Source of the DNA: Acheta domesticus
Taxonomy: Eukaryota; Arthropoda; Insecta; Orthoptera; Gryllidae
Length of the DNA: 64,000 nucleotides
Direction of reading: 5' to 3'
NCBI GenBank assembly: GCA_031308135.1
Contig: JAHLJT010008756.1
Location: 104,807,271-104,871,270 of the forward strand
Shown: positions 46,138 to 59,279 of the stretch, in pieces
Numbering within the stretch: position 1 is the first letter of the stretch
Layout of the letters: every line of letters starts with the position of its first letter
Position numbers and translations under genes: made by a program
Notes under the pieces: generated by a model
Told to the model about the DNA's origin: nothing
The model's database searches: none
The model's input: the letters and a program-made list of their open reading frames with translations, nothing else

Positions 46138-46590
46138 CTTAAGGCCGGCGCGCGGGGGTGGGAGCCGGCGACCCGCGAGCCTGAGCGGGGCGGCCCAGGC
46201 GTCGCCGTGTCCCAGCCCGGCGCCGGCGCCGACCCGCGCCGCGCGCGCACGCGTGATCAGGCGTCGCGACGCCCGCGCCGTCGCCAGTCGCCGCCGCCGC
46301 CGTCGCTGTCGCAGGCGCCCGCGCGAGCGCGACTTTCCTAACAGGGTTGCAACCCGAGGAATGTCGTTCTTCGCGAAGGCGGCCGTGCGCGGCAAGCGAA
46401 CGAGCGCCGAGGCGGCGGCGGCGGCGGGGCAGGCGGCGGCGCAGGCGGCCGCGAACGCCACGCACCGTCACGCGCCGCGCGCGTCGGCACCGTAGCCGTA
46501 GGGCGAGCGCCGTGGATGCGGGTTCTGACGCCGAGCCGAGCCGAGCGGAGCCGCGCCGCGACGGCGCACAGTGCGGAGTTCGAGGCGTCT
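46138..46590. other. CpG/GC-rich island, 60 bp after exon B
   Basis: Starts right after the donor-proximal AT stretch, with (CCG)n near 46289-46303, GGCGGCGGCGG at about 46411-46428 and GAGCCGAGCCGAGCGGAGCC at about 46531-46550. The 209-residue minus-strand frame across it and exon B is a composition artefact. Confidence 0.72.
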
Positions 46591-47145
46591 AGATGGTCGA
46601 AAGGGCCAACGTTGAATCCCGTGCAAATTTAATTATAATTCAATTCAATTATGCCTTATTTCATGTAGCGAGGCACAGGACGTTAAGCCTACTCTTCGCC
46701 TGACCACGCAAATTTCGTTTCGGCATCTAGCAACCCAAGAAGGCATCTCGTGACCGAAAGGGGCTATTAGAATTTAGGCTCAGACCTCTTTTAGGCTTAA
46801 GGGTCTTTTAAATGCAGTTAATCTACAACATGGGACAGACAGCTTCAAAAAAGATGAAAATATGACAAAAAATACGAAAATTCACGGGAAAAATTACCTT
46901 AATATGAAAGTCTGGTATTAACGGAAAATAACAAAAAGGATTTTATAAGGCCCAAATGATTGTAAATGAAAATTGCATAATTTTAGTCATTGTAGATAAA
47001 ATCATGCTTAACTTATATTTTCCAAGGAAATAGTACAAAGGGAAAAATGACATGTCATAAGCCTACAGACGCTAGTGATAATAATATTGTAAGTAAATAA
47101 CAATAAGTTATCCTCTTGTCATTTCATATCTTGAGGGCTGTGTCT
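46591..47145. other. AT-rich intronic stretch, no gene seen
   Basis: A phrase at 46673-46710 partly matches 32078-32112 (see findings). No exon. Confidence 0.5.
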
Positions 47146-47520
47146 CTGGGTTCGTCCGCGAGGATGTGGAAGACTTCGCACTGTGCGGCGCAGCTTGCAG
47201 CGCCGCCGAGGCCGACGCGACGCGACGCGACGGCGCTGCGTCTCGCGCCGTTGCGTTGTCGCCGGGCGTCGCGACGCGTCGCATCGCGTCGCGTCGGCGT
47301 CGGCGGCTGTGGCGGCAGCGGTGGCGACAGCGGTGTCTGTCGCCGCTTCGTATTCCGCGTCTGCCCGTGTCGGCGTTTTTTGCCGCGGCGTTACGACGGA
47401 TTGTTTGATCACCCTGGCGCTCAAACGCTCACTTTCGCCAGTGCGGTCCTTCGGGCCCTCAGAGAAAACGACGCTTTGTCTCATCCCAAATTCGGCGCGC
47501 GATCAATCGTTTAAGAGCTC
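47146..47520. other. CpG/GC-rich island with GACGC pentamers
   Basis: (CGACG)n at 47212-47231 and GTCGCGTCG repeats at about 47270-47300. Opposed low-complexity frames. Confidence 0.7.
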
Positions 47521-50500
47521 CCGGGAACAATGGCCGCCCAAGAAATTTCATTAATTCCTAAAATAGGTTTCGTTACCGTTTAGTGTCAGTCTGTCGATTG
47601 CCGACGTGTATTGCGAACTCCAGCCATCCACGCCGCGCTCGCTAACGTATTCTAAGATCCGCGTTGTTGAATGTGGATGTGTGCGATGCGTGAGCGGTGT
47701 GCGTGTTTTTATGCGAGGTTCGAGTGGGTTAAACGTATTGCAAGCGCAGTACCGGTCGGCGTGAGTGATGTGTGTGAGAGGTGTGTGAAAAACGACGCGT
47801 GCTTGAAAGGCTTGCCACGGGCACGCCTGCGCTGGTGCACGAACCCTGGCCTCCTCTCTCCTCCGGACAGCGGCTAGCACGCCCCACGCTCTCTGAAGCA
47901 AGCGTGGCTTCGGAGCGCGCCAGCTACATCGTGGGATCCTCACGTGCAATTTACGTCGTTCAGAGGCGCATTATTTGCGGATCTGTGTGTGAGATGTCTT
48001 TCTTTCAGGAGCGACATTCATGTGGAGGGCTGTTGGTTTCTCTTTTGATTTGATAGGTAATCGGATCTCCTCAGTGTTTTGCTAGGTATAATGCAAATAA
48101 TAAATAATAGTTACCTGTTTAACAGTGAATTTCCAAAATGCGTTCAAGAAATTGAAGAGTAAAGACGGATTTCTCTTTGAGGCACATGCCATTTGAATTT
48201 CAAGTCTTGGTCATCTTCATTACTTACACAACATTTTAAGGATTTGAATTTATCAACTGATTAATTATAAAATTCGAGAATCTTTATTATCAGTTAATCA
48301 ATAAAGCTTGGTGCTTCTTGTATAACATCTGCTTTCAAACTGTGTTCGACGATCTTAAAACTGAATCTCTGATCTCTTCACAAGAAATCATCGCCTACGA
48401 GCTAAGAGGTAACGGTAGTCAAAACAACGTGTTAAGAAAACACATTTCTAGAGATTTATGTTCCGACGAAGTGTTCCTTGTGCCCTGCATACGCCATGCC
48501 AAGACACAAAGGCAGCATTAAATCGTGTGTAATTTTTCAGGTTTCTTTGAAGTACACCTAGAATTGAAAGGAAACGCAAGTGATCTATTTTGCCCCAAAT
48601 CCTAAATACATTGAAAAGAATGGTCTGAATGTGAAAACTTTCGATGGAGAAACGCGAAAGAAAGTTACAAATACGAAGGTGGGAATTGGTAGTGTGATAC
48701 ACGTAATATGAAGGTATGGTTTCGAAGCCAGCCTATAGATTTTAATAATTCCACAGGGAATGACTCACTTTGCGGATCCGGCGCGTGATGCATAAGTAAT
48801 TCATACATCAAAGGGACGCGTATCACATATTCTGGATCAATCTCCGTCATAAAACGAGGGAATTTGAAGCACGGAAATAAAAGAGTCGGTGGAAAACCAC
48901 CAATGTTCCCGTTTTCCGGAATGGGCGGAAAATAACAGAACTCAGAGTCAAACACCTAATGTATCCTACATAATTTCTCTCAGGAAATCAAATATAAGGC
49001 CTTTCTTATAGGAGGGTAATCATTCATTCGAAACATTATTCGAATAATTGATTTTTTATATTTCTGTCAATGCAGTTAAAAATATTATATTGTGGGAAAG
49101 TTTAAGACAACCAAATTTCACGTTCTCAGTGAAATATTTGTATTTTGATTGGAAATGCAAAAGGTACAATGTTTTCGGGTCATATCTTGTTCTTCCAAAG
49201 CAGTATGCACAGCTTATCACTCAACATCAATATTATTACTTTTTCGCTGCTGTTTACGCAGTAAACAGAAAGTATTGTATTGCTGCGGGGAAAAAATGGC
49301 GAATATTAATACATGAAGACCCTAGGATATTATCAAAATGTTAAAAAAATGGTCCAAAGTTTTTATTAAATTTATTATCCGCTACTGGATAGACCACTTA
49401 AGATAATGGTGCATATCTCGTTTTCGTTGAAATCCCTAATTTGTCGAAAATTGCAAAAGTTCAATATTTTTTCAGCGTCTTTCTACAATTAAAATATTGA
49501 AGATACATATTATTTTCCTCAATGAAGTATGTTCATCAGAAGTAGATCTTCAAATAAGCCCATTATCAGTATTTCCAAAATCTATATATTTTTTGCGTAA
49601 TTTTGCTTGAAACCTAGGCGCTTTTCAAATCATTTTTAACAATTATTTTCTCAAAAACTGCTTCACTTTTGATTTAAATGTTTCTCTTGTATATAGCAAA
49701 GGACGAAAGAGAAAATGCTACTAGTTTCATTTACGGCGAAGCCTCTGTATTTTTGAAAATTGCGTTAAAGAAACCCAAAAGTTCAACATTGATGAAGTTA
49801 TGTTTTCGGTACATAAAATCTGTTCTTAAAAACCAGTGTTTAAAAATTTGAGTAGCACAAACTGCATATTTCAGTTTGTCGAACTGTCATTTTGAAATTC
49901 TTTTGAATTATTCTGAATGTCGTAAATGGACATGGAACCATTACGAGACTTTCAGTTTTATTTATTTCACATAAAACAGTTAAAAACTATACGTGATATA
50001 CTACGGGGAGAAATGTATTCTGTGAAAGTTTTCTTAAATTCTGGGCTCTCTACCCTTAATCAATATACATGTTGAATTCTGAATACAGATGGAAACGAGC
50101 GTCTGTTCTACGGTTAGTAAAGCGAATTTGGAGAAAATTTTCTTTGGTGTGAAAATGTGCGGAGCATTTCATTTTCACACAAGGAGTAATGTGTAATTCG
50201 TGTTAAACGAACAAATTTGGAGAATATTACAGTATTAAAATCTAATAATTACTGTTATATATTTTTCGAATTATATATTTGCATTTGCCTCCCTGCGGTA
50301 TCAGCTTTACTGCGTTGTCAAATGTGTACGCGAATCAAACCGTCCATTGCTGCTTTGGAAGCAACACTGGCAACAACGCACAGTAGCGAAACTGCCTCCG
50401 CCGCCGGTGGATCGTATTATTTATGAACATTCAATTATTTTCTTTCTCGCATACTGATTACGCAGAACATTGTAAGGCTAAAGTACGCACAGGATATGTT

Positions 50501-51520
50501 CGTGAATAAATACCATATACACTAGATTCAATGCCAGAAATACATTTTCATTGAAACTTTTGAATAAAAATTCTATTTTTCGCGCTTCGTTTATTTATGA
50601 GATAATGTGATATTTGAAGAGTAAGAAAGATAGAAATTATGGCGTAATATTATACAACGATAATATAATATTGCGAGAAAGTATGCGCTATTTAACACCT
50701 GTAGTTTTTTAGAGAACCACCAATGATTGTTTTATTTTTAACGTGATATTGTATGATATCTTCTTGGTTGACAAAAATAATGTGATTATCGTGTTGTATC
50801 GTTTTTGTTATTATAGACAATTGAAAACAAAGAAATATTCCATTATTTATTTGCACATAATGAAATTTCTTAGCACCACGTTTCACGTGTCAAAATTTGC
50901 ACACTCCTTCAGCTAACGCTCCGTCATCCTATGCGCACTTCACGTTTTCTTACTTAGATAAATTTCCGTTTTAATCTTTCAAACCCCTTTAATATTTGTA
51001 CTTAACCTGTAATTCAACTTGTGTTAATTTACTCGAGATGTATCAGTGACATGTGAAGAGGCGTGCATATTCTGACACGTGAAACTTTGTGCTTTGAAAC
51101 TTCCATATGTGTAAAAAAATAATGGCAAATTTCTTGGTCGTTGATTGTGTATAAATAGCGAAAAGGATGCCGCACGATAATAACATTTATGATAATATTA
51201 TTATTCATTTTGGTTGTGTAAAAGAATCTTGATTCCATATATTTCAAATAGACCAGCTTTTTCACATCAATATTGTGAAACCGTTCCATAGTTAAGGCGA
51301 GAGCTTCGACTTGCATTGGGTGTGACAGACTGCGACATAATTTCCCAATTTCGGTGAAATAATTTTATTTTGTTAAAATTTGAAACGATTACTTTACCAA
51401 ATTTGTAAATATTTCGGCACAAATTTTGTCCTAGTTGAATGCGCGTTGGATCTCCACACCAATATCATTGTTTATTGGCACAAAAGGATCATTATTTCCT
51501 GTCTTTGGAATGGACGAGCG
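47521..51520. other. mostly AT-rich intronic stretch, no gene seen
   Basis: Slightly GC-rich at 47590-47940 without islands proper. A perfect 11-bp stem (GTGTGAAAATG at 50147-50157 with 50170-50180) and a small palindrome CTGTTTACGCAGTAAACAG at 49251-49269 occur. No exon or transposon ends. Confidence 0.5.
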
Positions 51521-51524
51521 TTTT

Positions 51525-52465
51525 TCGTGCGGCCGTTCCGCCGTTGGCGCGAGAGCCTCGTCCCCGCCGCGAGCATCGCGAGCGAGGCGTGGAAGCTCGC
51601 AGCTCGGGGCGCGGGAGGCGCCGCAAAGGCCGCGAAGCGCGCAGCGGCGGCGATCGCTCACAGCGCCCGGCGCCGCGCCGCGATAACATTTAGGGCCGCT
51701 TGCGCTAATGCGTTTCGCGTTCTGCGGCGATGCGTAAATCGCGCAGCGGCCGACCCCGCGCCCCACGCCCCGCGCCTCCACCCCTTCATCCGCTCGCCCT
51801 GCCGCGCCGCGCCGCGCCGCGCAGCCGCCAACAGAGCAACGGCCGGAGGGGTGGATCGGGCGCGCGGGGAAGCCAAATATTTGGCGACGTGCCGAAGGGG
51901 TTGGCGCGCCCCGGCGCCGCGGCCACCACCGCTGAAGCCCCCCGCCCCCGCTGACCTCGCGCCCCCGCACTCTCACCCTCTCCTCCACCGCTGCCGCCGC
52001 CATCCACCCCACCCGCCCAATTCTCCATCCTCCGTTTCTACGGCCGTCCCCGCTTTCTCTCAGGCGCGATCATTATTATTCCTATGTCCCCAACGTAATC
52101 TCCGTGCGGCCTCCAGTGCCCACCATTGCCGACGCCGTTTCCAACGCCAACCACTCAGTCGCCAGCGTTGCCGCTCCCGCCGCGCCCTGCATTAGCGGCA
52201 ACATTCGCGCCGCCGCGTTTCACTTGTTCTGACAGCTCGGCAAACGGCGCTCGGGAAGCGCTCCGCGTGTGTTGCTTTGGGGCCCGGCCTGGCCCGGCCC
52301 GGCGCCAGAGGCCGGTGCGGGGCGGGGGCGGGGACGCGGGGCGGTGGGAAAGGCAGGCGCCGCCGCCGCCGGGCGCGCGCGGGGCGAAAGAGCCGCATGT
52401 TGCCATTTCGGTTGACTGATTGGCCCAGTGGGAAACAGAGGGGCAGAACGCGTCGCGAGGGTATC
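51525..52465. other. CpG/GC-rich island
   Basis: Long island, C-rich on the + strand at 51745-52000 and pyrimidine-rich to about 52200, then G-rich from about 52265 to 52390. Tandem GCCGC units occur at about 51800-51825. Confidence 0.72.
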
Positions 52466-53470
52466 ACATAAAGCGAGCAAAGAAAGAGCGAATTCTCGCG
52501 ATTCCCAGGTGCGAACGTTCTGTGGCGTTAGCGCGACAATATGTAAAGCGAAGGAAAAAAATATTTCTCGTGGAAATAATGCAATATTTTCTTCTTTATA
52601 ATTACTTCCGTAAACTAATACACTTTCTTTGAAACCTCTTTAGACGAAAGCAATTCATTAATTTGAGATTTTTGTTGATGAGATTTAGTGCTAAACTAAC
52701 GTCTTTTCCTTTTTACTGGAGATAAGCGTCAATTAAATTCATTTTCTCTCTCGCTGAATTTATAATACAGAATTAATTCTAGGGTTTGAAAATGCGTTAT
52801 TTAAGAGATATTAATTGATTTTCAGAGATATTAATTTTGGGTTTCATTTATTCAGTGAGAGTCGTATAATTCGAGGTTTAACGGTATGCTTATACCTAAT
52901 TGTTTGGATTAAAAAAACAAAACATTGTAAATGCCATACTGAATGTTTTACTTATTTTAACAGCAGTTTAAATGACAAGAATAACATAGAATATCTTATT
53001 ATATCACTTGTTTTGAAATGAAAATTGTAATGTAGACACCCTCATAAAAAAAATGTTGTGCAAATGCACCTAAACGTGCTCCTTTGAGGAGAGCAGTGCC
53101 ACGAATGAAGTTTTCAAACGAAACACACGAAGAATCTCCAAATGCACTACGGTGGTTAAGCATTCAGTTCCTAAAAATGAATTAAAGAGCTTATTCCTAT
53201 GTATCTCCTGAAAACACAATTTTTAGGAAAAGAAAGTATTCCCATTCGGCCTTATTGTTAAAGATTTGATTCAACGGTTCAACATAGGAGAAACTCAATT
53301 TTTAAGTAATTATTTAGCAACATGATGGAAGAAGATGTTGTATTTGTATTAAGAATATGTTATATTTGTTGTACTAGAAAAAAAAACGGAAATGATACGT
53401 CACTTTCGAAATAAGCTTACTTGTGCGCCTCACAAAAAACTGCAAATGTCATTTGTTGTTTAATTCCGCC
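52466..53470. other. AT-rich intronic stretch, no gene seen
   Basis: No exon or repeat recognised. Confidence 0.55.
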
Positions 53471-53474
53471 TTAG

Positions 53475-53935
53475 AAGCTGCTTTTCGCAACCTTTCCCGC
53501 ACGCGCCCGCCTTCCCTGTTCTTCCCTCCGGTGCGCGGCGGCGGCGGCGGCGCGGCTCGGCGGCGCGCGTGGAAACATCCGTTGGCGGCGCGACGACAAC
53601 ATCCGTCTGCCGGAACCGGCGCGGCGCGTCGCGAAGCGGCGCGGCCATTTTGCGTCGCCGACACACGTAGCCAACCCTCACACGCCCTCTGCACCCCGCC
53701 CCGCCCCGCGGCACCCCACTCGCCGCCGCCCCTCGCGCCCTCGCCCTCGCCCTCGCCCGTGCGCGCGCGCAGGTAACAATGTCAAAGAACCCCCTCGCGA
53801 GTTCCAACACATTCGGCGCGAAGGGCGCTGCGCGGCGCGAAGGGCGGGGGACGCGGAGCATCCCCTTGTGTGAACGCGCCCTTCGCCGACGCCCTCGGAG
53901 GAGCGCGGCCGCTGGGCGTTATTTTTGTTATTCGA
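53475..53935. other. CpG/GC-rich island
   Basis: (GGC)n near 53537-53550, C-rich at 53690-53760 with CCTCGCCCTCGCC repeats, and a (GC)n patch at 53759-53770. Confidence 0.68.
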
Positions 53936-56310
53936 GGGCGTGAACTCGTACGGCCCAACTTGGAATGGGAAATGAAACTGGTGTGTATTGGATAATGGTG
54001 ATTATATATTTGCAATGCTGAAGAAACAGTGGGAAAGAGGCAGTAGACACGGATGAACCCCGAGAAAATCTACCGTGAATTTTCCAACTTACATTGAGGA
54101 GCTTATTTCAAAAGCTTATTTCCATTTCCGTTTATTTTCTTGTTTATCGATTTATTCTTATGACACTTCATCTTACTGATAATTTCTTTCTACAAAAAAT
54201 GCATTTTTCCTGTGTTAAGCGGTATTCACGGTATTCCTTGAATCCTGTCGTGAACTATAAGGCCGTATTTGAATACTTTCCCGTCTTGAACATTTTTTCT
54301 CTTGGAAATACGCCACGTTAGAAGTAAGCGCTTTAATTCAACATGGATGGGCCGGAATGGGAACTCGGACGGTTCTCGGAGGTGGAAAGCAGGCGCGAAG
54401 CTTGTGGACTTTCGCGTCGTAGCAGGTTGCAGCCATGGAGACAATGACTGCTTGTTACCGGATGAAGCACGTTCTTACAAGTAAATGAATGCCCTTTTTT
54501 ATTATAAAACCAAGGTTATTGTATCATGTTGGGTAAAAATTGTCATCTTTCCGACCTTATGAATACATTGCATGTGCTTTAGATTGTAGTTTGGTATTCA
54601 CCAGAAGTTGGAGTACGTGGATATGCGGAGAAAATACAACTGAAATGTCTATTACAATTTGGCATACTTTCAAACCGTCTCTTGAATATTATATTTAAGA
54701 AAAATTATTACAGAATTCGTAAATAGCACGTGCAAATTGAAATATCGGAGAAAATTTTTCGCGAGCAGGAGCGAAGACTTGTTCAGTGAATGAAGAATGT
54801 CTGGGGATTTTTACCCACTTTGGCTTATTGCCCAGAAAAGAGTTCTTGAGCAGACCATAATAAGTCTTTAAGTTGCTCTTCGTTACAAGGAGATCAACAT
54901 TTAGTTAAGATACTAATTAGAAATACGTGCATGAAAATATGAACAATATTCGATGATAAATAATTGCTAAAGCGATTTAAAACACTTGGGAAATTTATGA
55001 AATCATATATTATCGGAAAATATTCTCTTTACATAAAAACTATTGGAACCAAATGTAATTTTGGAATAGGTGTTAAGTTATATATACGAGAGAGCTTTCA
55101 ATAACTAGGGATACAAAATTTGGAAAGAATACTAATCAATGTCTTCAAATTAAACCACAGAATTGGAGATCTTGCTATATGACGTAAATTTCAAATTTTC
55201 TATTCGCACATGGTATTATTACCCATTGGTGGAGTAGTCGGCGCCATATTGCAGAACTATGAGACTTGAGGACATCACGAAGACGGAAAGAGAACGGTCG
55301 ATGGCTGCTTATGACGATAGCTGCTTGCTGTCACTGACTCGAAACATCAGAGCGAGAAAATTATATGGTAACTCATAAATAAGATAAGATTACATTAATC
55401 TATTTCTACAAATGTGTGTGTTAAGGTTTGTTAGTGTACACCGACACGAAATAATGTTCTGGCATTAATTTTCAATATTTTTACGAGTTTTTTCCTTCGG
55501 AGATTGGCCTATCTTTCAATTAAGTGATATTGTCTTTTAGATTAACAAAACGAAGTAGTTCTTGAAGTTTCTATAATATAAGTTGAACTGACTACTGTAA
55601 TGGGCAAACTTTTTATTGTGAACGCAATTTGCACAAAAAGCGCTAAATCGCACTCACATGCTATTTTTCAGTCAGTAGAGAGTCCATTTTACTTACTGCG
55701 CAAAACTTTAATTCCCCATTGTCAGCGTGATCAGCCTCTTTGGACATATTCTGTATTGCCCGCCGTCTTATACGATTTTCTATGTAAACACCGACATTTT
55801 AGTTTCAAGCAAATTACTTTTTTCTTCTGTTTCATAATTACTGTTTTAGTTTCTAAAGTAGAATCAATAACAAACATCATTCTTTGAATGAATTAGTTTT
55901 AAACTGTTGCTTGAACATTTTTTCATGGCACCTGTGTAAGTTTAATATGACCTTACTGAGGTATTAAAAAACTTGTACCCGTTCTTTAGTTGATTTTTTC
56001 CCATTTTTTTACCGAATTTGAACTTTTTCTCATTTTAAAAATATCCATTCTTTTGTTAATTTTAAAATTTATTAATGAAATTAAGTTTGTGCTATTTACA
56101 AATGCTGCCATTTTTATTAGTTGTCCCCCATAATACATTTCTGATATGTGAGTGAAAATAATTGTTACGATATGAATGTTTAAATTTTGTAGTTGTTGTG
56201 TGTAACTCGTGAAAAAGAACAGTTGAGACAAGTATCGACATGGATCTTCGGTTACCAAGGACTCGGGGTTGTTGAGAGGAAAACAGGGTTGAATTCACTA
56301 GAGAATAGGG
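53936..56310. other. AT-rich intronic stretch, no gene seen
   Basis: A slightly GC patch at about 55225-55350 may be old repeat debris. No exon. Confidence 0.55.
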
Positions 56311-56318
56311 AGATTTTG

Positions 56319-56431
56319 CCACCTCGAACGTTAAGCACTATCGATCTTCTGCCCATGCACAGATGCACTAAAGTTATGGGAAACTTAAAATGCGCATGCG
56401 CATGATCGATGGTGCTTACCGTTCGAGGTGG
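56319..56431. repeat. long inverted repeat (27-bp arms, 59-nt loop)
   Basis: Left arm 56319-56345 starts CCACCTCGAACG and ends ATCGAT. Right arm 56405-56431 is its reverse complement with two mismatches (25 of 27 pairs). The 59-nt loop ends in the alternating palindrome ATGCGCATGCGCAT. It could be a palindromic MITE relic or a hairpin RNA precursor. Confidence 0.9.
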
Positions 56432-56440
56432 GTGATATCA

Positions 56441-56522
56441 ATTAGATAAACCCCTAATAATAGCGACATCAGGGAAGATTAGAAGATTAGATAAAACCCT
56501 AAAAGTGGCGAAACCTTAGGGA
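56441..56522 (+). repeat. two diverged 45-bp tandem units
   Basis: ATTAGATAAA.CCCTAA and a following GCGA.A phrase begin at 56441 and again at 56486. Confidence 0.6.
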
Positions 56523-57566
56523 ATGAGATTCTCAAGTGGAAACAGAGAAGATAAAATTTCCAATTCCGAAAATTTCCGAATGTATGAATTCATGAACAAC
56601 ATGTACTTGTTTTTTGTTTAGAACTTGAAGTATTATTATTTAAACTACCTCAAGAAAGAGGCGGCGTTTGATGTGTGGTGCTACAGCTGTGTCTGATGTA
56701 GTTGTTGGCGCTACCAAAGGTCGCGGGCATTTCATGTGCCTACGCTGTTGCGAGAACGTGAGGTTCAGAAGATTCATGACAACAAATTATTTTCAGTGAG
56801 CAGGGCCATACCATGAACACATACTGATAAAATGGGTCAGATGCGAACTTTTGGAAAACGATGAATTCAGTAAAAACTTGATTGTTCAGTTTCGACCTCG
56901 ATTTAGGTTATTCCTGTTAAAAAAAAGTTTTGAAGAAAATTACTTTTGTAAAAATCACCACATATTTAGTGGGCTATAATACTTCTTGGTCTATTAAATT
57001 TCGTTATAATTTTGTTTAGTACATTAGCTATTTATCAAGGATGACTGTACTGGAATTTGAGAATTTCGGGTATAGTACGTGAGACCACATACGTCTAATC
57101 AAAAGTCCAATTGCCAAACTTTAGTTAATCGCAATTCATTGCAAAATATTTTTCAAATACACAGAAGAATCTTTAATTACCCAAACAACCTTTTTGTGTT
57201 TGCTGAATCATTGTTTATTTTTAGAAAAACGTTCACACGGGAGCCACACAGAAAATAACAGCAGCATATGTGTTAAACAGAAGTGAAATTAAAGAGGTAA
57301 ATATCACCCATTTAAGAGATAGTGAACTTTTGGCACAATTGACTGTTGGTCGATAACCGAGGAGGGAAAGGAAAAACCGTCGAGGGAAAAACATCGTGTT
57401 GAATGCTTATCTAAATATCAGTATTTGCGTAGCCGTTATTTACTTTAGTGTACATCAAAAGGCGGCGTTTGTAAATAGATATAACATGGCATTACGCATT
57501 CCCTGTTAGTTATTGCTTCTTTCAAATCTAACGCACACGTGTATACGAATGTGTGTGTTTGTGAGT

Positions 57567-57570
<4 letters not shown>
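56523..57570. other. AT-rich intronic stretch, no gene seen
   Basis: No exon or repeat recognised. Confidence 0.55.

Positions 57571-57615
<45 letters not shown>
57571..57615 (+). repeat. (GT)n microsatellite
   Basis: 22 uninterrupted GT units, preceded by GTGTGTGTTTGTGAGTG. Confidence 0.97.
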
Positions 57616-57617
<2 letters not shown>

Positions 57618-57629
57618 CACAAAGTCCCT

Positions 57630-58020
57630 CGGATCTCCGCGGCGCGACGGTGTCGACCTCTCGGAAGGGCTTCTGGAGGGAGAGAAGAGATCGGCGTCCG
57701 CCCCGCCACGGCGCGCCGTTTGGGCGGCTTCCGCATGGCGGTGCCCCTCCACGCCACACATCCCCTCGCCGCGAGCCGCGCCGCGCCGCGCCTCAGCTGC
57801 TATCGATCGCTTCCTTCTTCCTCCCGCCGAAGAGGAAAAGAAGAGCGCGCAGACGGAGCCAGTTCAGTTTTATTTTCACCTTCATTAAAACACACGCGGT
57901 GATTGAAGAAGGCGTTTGATCAAACAGCTGGAAGGCGCGGGGGCGCGCGGCGCCGCTGCAGCCGCCGGCCCGCCCCGCGCATGCGCAGAACATCGTCGAT
58001 AGCTGCGCGCCGAGTTGAGC
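57630..58020. other. CpG/GC-rich island
   Basis: Two CpG-dense parts (57630-57800 and 57930-58010) with a short A/T-richer middle. Low-complexity frames only. Confidence 0.65.
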
Positions 58021-58379
58021 GATTCCACACGTAAGGGGACGGCGAGAACTCGAACGAAAGAATTCTCACGAGAGCGCAGAAGAGCGACAACTCGAACAAC
58101 CGCGATCATAGAAAAAATCAACATTTTTGTGTACAACATGTAACACTTCATATTTCTGCAGTGAATGTAAGTCTAGAATTGCAATTGTGTTCAATGGAAT
58201 TCGAAAGAATCTAAGGATGTTTCAGTGACGGTCCGCAATATACACGTACAAACTTGATTTTTATATTAGACATTTTTTGAATTCAAATTAATAGTTAACT
58301 GAAGTTAAATTATACATTAAATGCTTAGATTTGGGCATCATTTATCCAATTACTAAAATCTACTCCAAGTTGCAAACGC
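58021..58379. other. AT-rich intronic stretch, no gene seen
   Basis: Nothing recognised. Confidence 0.5.
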
Positions 58380-58904
58380 AATAGGTTTCTAAAGAGCAGA
58401 GGGACAGTCTAGGGAATGTCGGTGCCTCTACAATACTTTTCAAAAACTATGGAGTGTTCCAAAGAAAGCAATGTCTTGCACTTCCCTGTCTTTTGAATGA
58501 CCTGTGAGTTTAACCAAATTCTTACACAAATTTTGGGGAACAAATCCCAATGCTCTGATAACTATCGGGACGGACTGTGCTATACGTCCTACAATCGGAT
58601 GATCTCGATTTCCAAACTCTTGTATTTAAGATGTTTTCTTCGTCCTTGGTTATGATGTTTTGATCGCATGGCACAGCCATATCTGTAAGTAGACAAGTTT
58701 TTTTTCCAAATTCCGTATAACAATATCAGCTTTGTTTGCCGCAATCGTGCGATCAGTTTGAATTTGTCGGTCGTACCGTATTGTATACAGTCCAACAGAC
58801 GTCACCGTTTTTGGTGCGTGTTCGTTTGGAGCATGTGTTTGCAACTTCGAGGTCGTTACAAATTTGCCAGTGGGGGAACCACACACCCTATCGTATCTTT
58901 TCAT
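58380..58904 (-). pseudogene. non-LTR retrotransposon (LINE) ORF2 C-terminal remnant
   Basis: Read on the minus strand, this stretch gives pieces of the conserved region after the reverse-transcriptase domain of many insect LINEs. They come in order but in different frames: DRQIQTDRTIAANKADIVIR, then KTCLLTDMAVPCDQNIITKD, then LKYKSLEIEIIRL, then VPIVIRALGFVPQNL, then QDIAFFGTLHSF with a stop at 58440-58442. At least three frameshifts plus stops make it dead. It is 5'-truncated (no RT motifs), and the clade is not assigned. (ATA)n lies just beyond its upstream edge. Confidence 0.85.
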
Positions 58905-58940
58905 GTATTCAGTATTTGCTAGTTTTGAACAAGCTGAGAC

Positions 58941-58976
<36 letters not shown>

Positions 58977-59007
58977 TTTATTACTCTATTATTATTATTA
59001 TTATTAA
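58941..59007. repeat. (ATA)n / (ATT)n inverted microsatellite
   Basis: About 12 ATA/AAT units (58941-58975), a 12-nt spacer, then about six ATT units (58988-59007). The complementary arms can form a hairpin. Confidence 0.93.
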
Positions 59008-59275
59008 CAATCAATTATGTTATGTTCTTACTGATTGATAAGGTCCATAAAAATTAATCAGTCCAATATATACCAGCAAAATTCATTTTTCTATACCTAC
59101 GTAATAAAACTGTAATAAAGCACTTACTATACATACATTTGCTGGGCTATATATACACTTGCTATACAATCTAAAGTGACAATGTCACAGAATCAAAGCA
59201 AACGTTATTCACTGGCAATGGGCCACATGGGAAAAGAATACTGTCTGATTACAGCGAAAACAGATGAAGACGAAA
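59008..59275. other. AT-rich intronic stretch, no gene seen
   Basis: Begins with a flank (TATGTTCTTACTGATTGATA then GGTCCAT) resembling that of the 19.2-kb ATT repeat on the opposite strand. Confidence 0.5.
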
Positions 59276-59279
59276 CGTC

